This document shows positions 35,301 to 47,300 of a stretch of 64,000 nt of DNA, piece after piece. A program made the translations under genes and the position numbers. The stretch comes from Stictocephala bisonia. Lineage: Eukaryota; Arthropoda; Insecta; Hemiptera; Membracidae. Where the stretch lies: contig JAQJVL010002672.1 of the NCBI GenBank assembly GCA_035578905.1, positions 1 through 64,000 of the forward strand. Reading direction: 5' to 3'. The notes below the pieces were generated by a model. That model did not search any database and was not told the DNA's origin. It worked only from the letters and a program-made list of their open reading frames with translations. The first letter of the stretch is position 1. Every line of letters begins with the position of its first letter.

Positions 35301-38300
35301 TTAGTACTTTAAAATTAGGCCTGTTTTGTAATTTTTTTTTTATTTTTAACATTTTTTTACCAATTTTTTATATATTGAAAAATACAGACACAATGTGCTT
35401 ATTAAATATTGTTTTGATTGTCTATTTAGGTATGAATGAATTTGTTATTGCTTTATGTAATATGACAATAAAAATTATTTATTTAATCTATTTTATATAA
35501 ATTAAGTTACATTTAATGTAATTACGGCTTTCAGATATACAAAAAATTTATCAGCAGACAAAATTAATTTGAGTACTTTCAAAGGAGAAGGAGAGCTGAG
35601 TTCCCTTGAGTTAGATGAAATAGTTTTGACCGATCTTCTTGAACTTCCTTCATGGCTACGGCTTACCAGCGCTTGGTGTAACAAAGTCAGCTTTCGCATT
35701 CAGTGGACAAAACTGAAAAGTGTTCCTATATATTTGGTAAGTTTTTATATTCATACAATCTTTTACTACAGAAAATATAGTAGATAATGAGTTATTTAAT
35801 GACTATGATTGTAATCGTCTAATGATGTGGACACTACTAGAGAGGTCTGGGATGTCCTTGTTGGGTGGTGTTCAAGGTCCAGGGTGATGTGAAGAGTAGA
35901 GAACCGAGTGTCATGCTTGTCAATTAGCTCGGCCAAATTAGAAAATCAGGCCAATACTACATGGTTTGGATTCTACTTAAAGCTCTAGGTCCCTTAGTTG
36001 CCCTGGCTATTGGACTATTAATACATTGCTCTTCCTAAGGAACAGTCAACGTTAGTAACAAAGTACTGAAAAATGAATTATGAATGTTAATAATAATTTA
36101 TTTACATTCATGTTTAAATTTACGAATCAGGCACTCGCCCCAAATTATGAGTAGGGTGGTCAGATCTTCAACTGGAAAAAATGGGACGCCTATAATTTTG
36201 ACACAAATTTATAGGTATCAAAATTATACCTAAGCCTAGCGGCTTGGATGCTAAATATAACATATTTAGTTAGTTTTAGCTAAATGTAACATATTTTAAC
36301 ACTCTAATGGATCTTTGGGTCTCACAAGGAAAATGGTTTTGATTATTTTACCCATCCTGTTTACTCAAGGACTCCCCCTCAATAGTACCTTCCTCCATAC
36401 TCTTAATTTTGTAAATAAATACTGTAACAAATGTTGTATATAAAATATCTAACAACCCCATATACACAGTTATATTCCAGCATGACATAATGAACTCAAT
36501 TTCAATATTACCACTTCTGTTCAACTTCATTTAACCCTGGAATGGTAACCCTATTTAAAGTTACACTACTGGTAACCCTTCGTATATTTTACGATGTGAG
36601 GTATCAAGTCTTATAAAAATAGATAAAAATAAAAATTACAAGTTTTAACAACAAAATCTTTATTTTAAATACTTTACTAGTCTAAACAAGTACAAAAGTT
36701 ATTAAAATTGATAATAATTAAATCAGAAAAAATGTATTTATGACGTAATGTTTTTGGTTTGTGTAGTGATTTACAAAAAAAATGTTTTTTTAATACAGTA
36801 GAACTTGGATAATTCGAACCTGAAGGGACCAATGCAAAAATTCGAATTATCCAATACTTCAAATTAACCAAGTTGTATTTTTTATGTAACTTTCATGATC
36901 CTAAAAGGTTTAAAATAATATAAAATTTAATGTATTCATTTAAAGTTCACTACAGTATATTAAACATAACTATAGAGGTATACAGTATGTAAAAATTACA
37001 ATAATGAAGGTTTAACAAATTAGGTAAATGAAGTACATGTATGTAGATAGGCTTACACTTTTTAAAGTTTAATAAAGTAATTAGAAATATCTTGTTGCTT
37101 TAAAGAATTAATTTTTTGTATTTACAAAATTTTCAAGAATATTTAGAGATTGGAAAACATTCACTTACATTAGTTTGCCCTTTAATATACCGTCGAAAAT
37201 CATAAAGTTGCTGAAGGGCCTCTGATGTTGTAGGGATTGATGGCTGTTCTACTTCATCCACATCTTCTTCCAGGTCCGACAATTCAGCATTGTTTTTGTT
37301 CTTTACCTCCGCCAAAATGTCTTGATCAGAAAGTTCTCCACACACTGCTACTTGTTCATCTAAATTTACGTACTCTTCAAAGGTGGACTCTTCCCATCCG
37401 TCGGGTGTAGAAGGAACATCTTCTTCTAAAGCTCTATCATGGTCAGATATCTTGACAAACCCAGCTTTTTTGAAGCAATTCGCAATTGTTGCTTGAGACA
37501 CTTGACCCCATTCACTGTGACACATTCTTGATGCTTGAAGGAGGTCAATTTTGAAGGTTTTTTTCTTTTCCAATGAATCTGTCAAGAGGTTTTGTACAAC
37601 AAGTCGCCGGTAAAAGTGTTTAAAATTTTTAATAATGCCCTGATCCATTGGTTGTACAACTGACGTCATGTTAGGGGGGAAAAAGATAACCTTAACATTG
37701 GCCATATTTGGAATTGAATTGTGGGCAGTACAGTTGTCAACAAACAGGATGATTGTTCTTTTCTGTTTACAGAAATGTTTGTCTAGTTTTAACAGCCACT
37801 CTGCAAACAGCTCTGATGTCATCCAAGCCTTCTTATTTGATTTGTATTCGATAGGTTTGGATTTTACGTTTTCAAAGCATCTTGGATTGCACGATTTGCC
37901 TATCATAAGCAAAGGCAACTTTTCACTTCCGTCTATATTAGCTCAAACTAACAAAGTAACTCTTTCTTTACTGTTCTTTCCTCCACTGCATTGATCTCCT
38001 TTAAAAGTTAGTGTTTTGTCTGGAGTACATTTAAAAAATAAACCAGTTTCATTCACGTTGAAAATGTTTTTTGCTGGAGTTTCTTCAATCATTTTTAAAA
38101 CATCATTTTTCCAAACATTTGCAGCTTACTGGTTAACGCTAACACTTTCACGGCAAACAGACTTGAATGTTATAGTGTTCCTGTCCTTAAACCCATCTAA
38201 CCAACCAGCACTCACTTTAAAATCAGATTTTCCCAAATCTACAACAAATTATTCTGCCTTTGTTCAAACAAGAGGTCCTGATAAGGGAATATTCATGTCC

Positions 38301-41300
38301 TGGGCTTGCTTGAACCACTTGCAGAATATTACAGAATTGCAGAATATTCATCAACTTCTGGGTTCTCCGGATCTCTGGCCCTTTTACGGTTCTTGCCACT
38401 TAAAGCACTATTCATTATTGTATCCCTATTCTTCAAAAATGTAGACACTGTGTTAGGTGCTATCCCATACTTTTTAGCGATGTCACATTTTTTCATTACA
38501 CCCTGTTCCACCTCACGAATTACAGCCATTTTTTCATGAAATGTTATTGTCTTGTACTGAACACGCGGCTTACTAGTTGAAGCCATTTTGATCAATAACA
38601 AACAAAACACACTTACAATTAAAGGCACACTAATAAACAACACACAATTAACGGCACAGACTACACGACTGCACTGGGCGGGCCGGCTGGAGGGGGTGGG
38701 AGCGCCGGGTCAACGATCGCAACATAATGGCGGGGCGCGCCGAGGGGAGGGGAAGAGACGGATTAGGAATTCCCTGAAGGTGATTGCCTGCCGACACAAC
38801 TGACCAAACAATGCAAACCTCAAACGGAACCTTGTTTACAGTACATTAGTCAATGTTTCACTTTTACCGTTGATGTAAAAACTTCGAATTAAAGAGATTT
38901 AACTTCGAATTATCCATGATTATTTTACATTGGTAATATTACAATGTTCAAGGGACCAACCCAAAACTTCGAATTAAAGGCAATTTCGAATTAAAGAAGT
39001 TCTAATTATCCAAGTTCTACTGTAATTTTCAAAGTTAAAACAATTTAAATTATGAAATCATTAATATAAAAGTATAAATTTCAAAAAAAAAAAAAAAAAA
39101 ACATCACTGTCTCAGTCCATCAATGTGCACAGATCTCATACTGTCTTTTAGACGTCTTCGCAGCAGGTTTTACACATGTCACCTTGGTGCTCAAGACAGA
39201 AGGGAGTGTCACAACTGACACAATAATTGCTCGTTATTCGCCTTTTCTGATATGGACAAGTACCACATGTTGTTCTTTTTCTTTGTTGCCTTCTTGCTCT
39301 TTGTGGACCTTCATCTTTGGTTCCTAGGACGCTTTTTATAATAGTCTTTATAGATCGTGGCATTGATTGAACTTGCAGGCGAGCTTTTTGCCAAGGTGTG
39401 ACTAAGCCATTGTGTAGGGTTTTCATGAACTGTGTTCTTGTAATCTCACTCTTTCTTTGAGCTGTCGGATTTCTGTTTAGGATAATATAGCTGTTGATTG
39501 CAGATGTATTTATTAGCCCATAAAAAATACACAATGGCCAACGTTTTGTCTTCCTTGAACAAGACATTGTGCTACACATTTGGTCAAAAGTGTCGACCCC
39601 TCCTTTTGTCTGGTTATATTGGTCTATTATAGTTGGTTTATTGTTTTCCCTGGTATTGCCTTTATCGTGGTGCATAGTAGATATTAAACAAACTACTTTA
39701 GTCTTTTTGTCTTTGTGAGATAGAAGGGTAGTAGTTCTACTGAACAGATATTTGCTATCTCCTAAAAGGCTTCCTTTGCATTGAACCATTTGAGGAGGAA
39801 TTTCTGGTTTATTCTGACGTATTGTTCCAATAATTATGAAATTATATGGATCTTTGCGTAGAGAATCAGCCAATGGTACACTAGAGAACCAATTGTCCAT
39901 TGTTATGTTTCTATTAGTACCCTTGAATGGATCTGCTAAAGTTTTGACATAATATTGTCCTAGAGGAGTGTTAGTTACTGTTGATCCTTTTCCAAGATAT
40001 GGTTCAGCATTAAGCATGTACTTGGATCCACTATCACAAAGCATAACCAATTTTAAGCCATATTTAGCTGGCTTATTAGGTATGTACATCTTGAAGGGGC
40101 ATCTGCCCCTAAAAGATAGCAGTTGCTCATCTATAGTCAAGTAAGGCCCTGGTTCATAGTTAGCTATGCATGCAGCTATTATAGTACTCCAAACTTCACG
40201 GATAGCTGCAAAACGATCGTTCTTTTTTTCTTTCTTCCCTCGTATCTTTATTATCAAACCTTAAGCAATCAATAAGAAATCTGAAGCGTTTCTCTGAAAA
40301 TGTTGCTTTATATACATTTCCACTTAGTTTGACATCAAACATTTCAACAGTATTCAAATGGTTATCTTTGCGATATGCACTAAATATAAGAATCCCTAAT
40401 AGAGCTTTCAGTTCTGTTGAGTTGGTCTCACTAACAGTAAAATTCAATTCTTTATACTTTGCTTGTTTACGCAATATTTCATCATTAGTGTGTATAACTA
40501 ATTTATCTATCAGGTTATCTGTAAAGTAAAGTTGGAATGCTTCTAAAGGATTAGACACATTTTTTCCCTCACCTTTAGGTTGTTGTCGATGATGAACAAT
40601 ATTTATAGCTGAACACCATGCTGATATGGTTCCTCTGTCCATTTGTATCCGTTCTTCCCCTTTATAAATTTCTGTCTTCGAGGGGATGGTTCATCTATTG
40701 AAGTAGGTTGGTTAGTACAACTTATTGATGTCGACGCAACAGGTTCCGCTTACAGCTCTAAAGAAGCAAGTAGTTCACTTGTAGTGACGTGATTACCAAC
40801 AGTTTCTGATACACAATCCTCCTTTTGTGAACTTGATCTCCTTTTCTCCGTTGCCCGATTGTCAATGTCATCATCTGATGACTGTTCAGTTGAAGGTTCA
40901 TAGTCGTCTGATCCGGAATATGATAGCACATTTTCGTCCGACTCACTTCCACTGTCATCGTCAGGACCACTGTCATTATTTAACATTTTGTCTATTTAAG
41001 ATAGACGCAAGGCAATTTTTAATCAAATATAGGTCTATATACAACTATTTACATTAATATTGAACTAAAACTACTAATAAAACCTAATATTTACAAAACT
41101 AGACACTCAGAAAAAAGTTACGGCACTGGTAACCCTTCGTAAAAAATCAGCAACATATGTTGTTGTGAACAACACGAATGACACTAGCAGACTGCAACAA
41201 GTGGATCAAGGTCAGGAAGGAGTGGGGAGGGATGGCTCGTTTGTTCGGTACAGTCGCGACAAAAACCTGCCTTTAATTTACAAAACACTATTTGCGTGCA

Positions 41301-44300
41301 GAAAAATCACGAAGTGTTACCATTCCAGGGTTAAATCTGAGGTTTGGTTTTAAAATTGAAACAAGACTCAGTAAATCATAAACAGTTTATTGATTAAAAC
41401 TCGTGTTTGGATATTATTAAACAACAAAATGAGGTACCAGAAAATTTAGAACAAAATGCGTTGTATGAAAAATATGAAATGTTAAAAGAGTTAGTAGATC
41501 CTGTGAAATATTTAGCATTTGTTCCAGCCATCTTTAACATTATTTCTGTCTGTTCTAAGACAAATTTATAAAAATCACAACAATCCATTTTGAAATTATA
41601 TACTACTTGGAGAGTTGTAGAAAAGGTTTCCACTCCCATTATTAGAGAATAAGACATAGTCACTTACATATTAAATAATAATTAAGGAAGTAATAGCGAA
41701 TGGTGATGTTTATGCCTACCTAATGTAAATATGGGACAGTTAGGCATCCCAAGAGGTTTTTTCGGGACACTGGGATTAACTGTGAAAAAACGGGACAATC
41801 CCGTTTTTACGGGACCCTTTTCACCCTAGTATAGGGGTACTTAGTTTAAACATTTTTTTCAAACAAGGCTTATGTTTGTATTGAATCATGAATTACTTCG
41901 TCATACTCAAAATTCACTGAAGTTGTACTGATGTTAAATTCACATAATCTAAAATATTAAGATTTTTTATGTAAAGGAAAATTAATAGACCCTATATACC
42001 TCTTTTCCCCATTATAGTCTAATATTAAAAGTATACTAGACTAAATGTTTCTATCCAAAACAATTGTGGGAGATTCAACAACATTTAGATAGACCCTTTA
42101 AAACATTTTGATATGAATTAAAAAAGGAATAGTTTTGAAAAAATATTAAAAATTGATTTATAAAATTGTATTGTAATTTTGTTAGTTAATGTAGTAATTA
42201 GTAGCTATTGCATGCTATTCAATGTCATCACTATTAGAAAGAATTCAAATTGACTGAAATTTTTTTGTTTTTCTTAAACAAAGTTGTGGTGGTGTTAAAA
42301 AATGACTTGTCTATGATTATGTTTAAAATAATAGTTGTGTACAAGTTTTATATCACTAGAATCGAAAACATCAGCCTTTAGACAATAACTGGATATGGGT
42401 AAATATTTTTCTTAGTTTGAAAAAAATTAAATACAGTTTTATGTGTTTATTTTTCAGTTTTTATTATAGATTTAAGAACTTAAATGCATTTAATTTTAAA
42501 TAATTCAAATCTAGATGTAAAGTTCACGGCATTAACTAATTTGCACATCTGAACAGACACGCAATATAAATTTATATTTAATTGTATTAAAACATGAAGA
42601 ATGCTGCAAGCTGCAGATTATGAAAATAATGCCTCGTTTTCAGTAGGTTATTTTAAAAATCTCTTCAACTCTTATAAATCAAGTTATCAAAGTAACCAAC
42701 CAGTCCACTATTCACATATAAGAAGCCGACACAGCTTGTTAATATTTTAAGGTGGTACAGCTGGCATTAGGGACAACTCAATTCCACTACGCAGCGCTGG
42801 CTGTACTTCTCACCCTTAAGCCGTTGGTCCCCAGGTTAAGTGTTAGAGAGGGCTTCTTAGCCCTAAATTCGCCTGGTAAAATAAGACGATCTTTAACTTT
42901 TTTTTTACCTCTAGACCGCGAGTTACTACAGTAACTACTACACACACTCAATCCCTGTCCGTCTTGGGGTGGGAGGGGTAAAATAGCAGGAAGTTATTGA
43001 AGCGTGATCCTGAGAGTGCAGGCACTGTGTCTCGATGTATGTGTTGGTAGTGAGATAATTGTAATATCACATGCAGGTACAAATACAATTACCAATTGAG
43101 TATTCAAAATTAAACAATTTTGTAAATTTGGGGTTGTTAAAAAGCATAAGATGTCTTACACATTGTTGTATTTATAGCGGAATTAAAATAAAAACAAGTA
43201 TGTCTAATAGCTAGTGTAAAGGCATTGCAACCGAAAAAACTTTGTCCAAACAGCCTTAAGGCAAATACCAATCATTACATGAGTGTGGGTGACTTGTAGT
43301 CTAAGGTAGATTTATGCTCAGATAGGCCCAATGGAATCCAAACCATGTTGTATTGGTCTGTTTTTTAGCTAACTTATAAGGCTGATAATCGGTTCTGTTG
43401 TCTAGACTACATCCAAACCCTGGCCACCATCCATCACCATCAACATGGGTGGACGCTGTGTTGGTACTAAAAAGGCCTAGAACATAACCTCTTGCTTACT
43501 ATCTTTGCAACACTTTGTCCTTGAGAAGTTGGGTTACAGCACTATGTCAACATGACAAATTGGCTTCCAGTTCTAGATGACGATAATGAAACTACTCGGA
43601 ACACAACTAAAGAGTTTACCACTACACTCAAATGATAATGATTGAATTGTGGACAAACTGTAAAGAATTCTATACTATGCTATATGATCATGTCTAAGAT
43701 TATATGATTAAGTCTATTCTTAAAATCTAATAGATTAAACTCCTTTAAACCTCCTAATTTAGCCTAAATATCATCCTCTTAAGGCTTGATTAAATGTTCC
43801 CTTCGTTCAACTGTTCTTATTTGTATAGGATCTATACAAATCCTCAAGCGTCCATGTGGTTTTTCAACTGAACGTCTAGGCTGTCTACTTATGCTGTTGG
43901 CCTGTTTACTTTCTTAATCAATCCTAGGTACTCTGATAATTTTCCTTTTGTTTTAATCATTCCATTATTACAAACTTTCCTGCACTACTGAGTTGTGGAA
44001 TTGCTCTTGTCTTCAAGCTCAATATGATGAATTTTCGGAAAGTGCCTAACCCTTAAGTATATTTTTACATTCATAAATATTTTCAATACAACACATTTGA
44101 TCGAAATACAAGCCAAACTAATTTTGGTAAGAGGATCAACATAAATTTTTTTCATTATTATTCATTATTCAATTATAAGATGCCGATCGTCAAGATATGG
44201 GCGAATATGAGGGACGAATGAGTGTGATGAGTGTAAATGTAGTCATTGTTACTAACTAAGGTCAATGGTTCCTCAGAACGAGCTGATTGTTAGTAGCCCA

Positions 44301-47300
44301 ATAGCCAGGGCAACTAAGGAACCTAGAGCTTTACTTGGGATCCGAACCATGTAGTGTTGGTCTGATTTTCAGCTAACTGAGAAGCCTGACACTCGGTTCT
44401 CTACCATACACAAAATCTGAATCTTGACTACCATCCGACATGGACGTTCCAGACTTCTCTAGTAGTGTCCAGTCGGATTAAAAAAGTATTTAATTTAATT
44501 TTAATTTTTTTTTTTAAATAAACTCAAATTTATTCATTTAGAACTGCTTATGAACAATCCTTAGCAAATTTGGCATACATATAATGATTATTTTAAAGAA
44601 GAAAGGATCTATTTTTCTAAAGTGATTTTGAAGTATATATTTGGTTTGCAGTCGTTAGATGAGGTCCACATCAATATAGAGACATGTGAGGAACTGCGCT
44701 CCATGTCTTCTCATCAGCCATTGGCATCGCTTGGTGCTGCGACCAAGTACAACTTCATCAACAAGGTGATAGATGGCATGACAATCTGTGTCAACATGGT
44801 CAATGTCAAGTTTACCAGCCCTGCCTTTACAGCATCAGTTCAGGTATAGTAAATTGTATTAAAGATTAGAAGATGTAAATATAAATAACTTAAAACCTTT
44901 TGAGAATTAATAAGATTCCAAATATATAGCAATGTCAACGACTCACAAATATTTCTTAGTTGATTTTGACCAAGGAAACGGTGGTTTAGGAAAAATGAAT
45001 GGAAGATATCTTTATTGCACAAAATTTAACAATTGAATGGCTCCCGCCAAAAACGTTGTAAACACCAACTTTAAAATTCTTTAGGAAATGATATTTTGTA
45101 TACAGCTTAACATATGGAGCAAAGGAAAATTGGAAAAAATATCAATATCTTCACAATACTACTCTTTGTCATATTTTGATGAAATTTAAGGGCAATTTTA
45201 GAGTTAACAGCTGATTTATTGTTGAAAAAGTAAGTAACTCAAAGCAAAAACGTTTGAAGCGACAGTCGCTTAAAACTTTCTTGCGCTCCTGTAAATGTTT
45301 TAAGGTGGATGCAACGTTTTTGTATTAAAACTCGTAAATGATTTAAATACGAAATTTGTTTTATTACAAGCTTTAAACATGTTTTAAACAGTAAAATGAA
45401 ACAAGTTATAAGATACAAATTAGCCTTCAATAGTAATTGCTTCGTAGAAAGGCCAGAACTCCTCTGGAATGTAAGGCATCATCGACATGAGATCATTTTC
45501 CTTTGCCGGTTGGATAGGAAGAGACCCCTCATACAGCCTGGGGAAGGTTAAGTTTACTCCTCCCTCTCAATGCAGTGGCTTGTCCATTGTTGCAAGATAT
45601 TGTGTGAAGTCCTAGCTTGCAAGGTAGTTGGGCATAATCTTGAGCCACACGTATTGAGTGATTCGAAAATCTCCTTTGTTCAAGGACCGCTCAACAATAG
45701 ATAGGTCTTTGATATCTTCAGTGGCCATTAACATGACTTCAAACTTAGTAGCAGCGTTTACAATAACCTCTACCCACTGATGGGGTACGTACACCATTGC
45801 AGCCTTTTTCTTCCGCTCAATTAAGGCAAACTCCCTATCGCAAGGCAAAAAGCTATGCCCAGTGGTCATAAATTTTTGTTCAACAGTTGTGAAATAGTTG
45901 TTCACAACTAAGTGTTGCATGAGAGCCACCATTTTCCAATTGTTGTTCTGCCCTACACAACGGTCAGACCATATTATCAAATTGCGTTTTTTGTTTTCAA
46001 CCAGTGGTTGGAAATTAAGAGTTAAAAATAAAAGGATAGCAGATGCTACTTCAGCTGAACCTCGTTTTCCTTTTGTTTCGTCCCAAAGGCATATAGTGGC
46101 CTTTTTGTTGCCCAGATCATCAATGCAAAAATTATAACATGATAACTGTCTTTGATAAAATATGTTACCATGAGTTAAAGTGGGGCAACAAAGAACTTGC
46201 TGAAGGTCAACGCAAATGACAATGGTGTCATGTTTGTTTTGTTCTGCTAATTTGGAGTATTGGTCCAATGATTTATAGCCACTGTCAGCTTTGGCGTGAT
46301 GAATTTTGGTCTCAATTTCTAGTTGGTTCAGAACACTAGCATCATTTGTCGATCTCATCTTGATGTACAAGCTGTCACAAACCTCACACGTATCTGACCG
46401 TGGAAGCCCGAATCTAAGATTGAATTGTGTATTAAAAATATCCCTGTAAAAGTACAAACCACATTTGATATCAGGGTATTTCTCTTTGAAAAGATTCCAC
46501 ATCTTTTCAACACTTACATCAGCATGTAGGCACCTTTTTTTACTTTCATGTCTAGAGTAATGGTTCTCTTGTAACGGAAAAGCATTAATGTGCTCGATTA
46601 CAAGGTCTTTTGTAGTGTCTGGGACCATGTTAGGCCTGTTAGCATGAACGCCTCGACCATCAAACAAAGGTTTGTTAAACTTTAACTTTTCTATCAGCAT
46701 TTGAACTCTACGTGGAGTTATTTGGTAAACATGACAAAGAAATTTTTGGCGTGCCCTGACTGGAGAACCGTTATCTTTTAAGTAGTATTTTATAGTACAA
46801 TGGCGCTTAGAAATATCTGGACCTACTCTATGCCAAATTATCTCACCACACAGGATTCTGCTAGGTATGTAGTTTGGCCATTGTAGTCTTTCTCATAAAA
46901 GTTTTTGAACATACTGTATCTTGTATGTATTCCACTTTGAATTGTCCACAGTTAAACTGACACTTGCAGACCCTTTCCTGCAAACAATGACACAGGCGTA
47001 AAATTCTTAGACTTTATTAAATTTCATAATAATGAAAGTAAAAAAAAATTATGCACAGAACTAATAGTAGGCTAACATTTTATTTTCGCTATTTTTAGTT
47101 TTAAGTTTTTTATTTAAAGTTTTTTCAAGTGTTTAGATAAAATATTTATTAGTATTTAAATGAATTTTTATCAGCATTATTTAAATAGATTTTTAACCTT
47201 ACAAACTTAAGCGAACATAATAGTAAAAATTATAAGACCGCAGTATAGGTATAGCCCTACTACAGTGTCGCATGTAACATTTTTGCACTCACCTCGTTTG

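Larger units (their letters stand above)
36535..41330 (-). mobile_element. piggyBac element 1, containing a nested Tigger
   Basis: TTAA flanks lie at 36531-36534 and 41331-41334. The TIR CCCTGGAATGGTAAC (36535-36549) has an exact reverse complement at 41316-41330. A 17-bp subterminal motif, ACTGGTAACCCTTCGTA, occurs in direct orientation at 36568-36584 and 41125-41141. Without the nested element the length is about 2.57 kb, normal for piggyBac. The transposase is on the minus strand and has frameshifts. Confidence 0.93.

Noticed and set aside
39079..39099. Poly(A) run as a retrogene tail
   Set aside because: Falls inside piggyBac 1 just outside the nested Tigger; no coding sequence ends before it.
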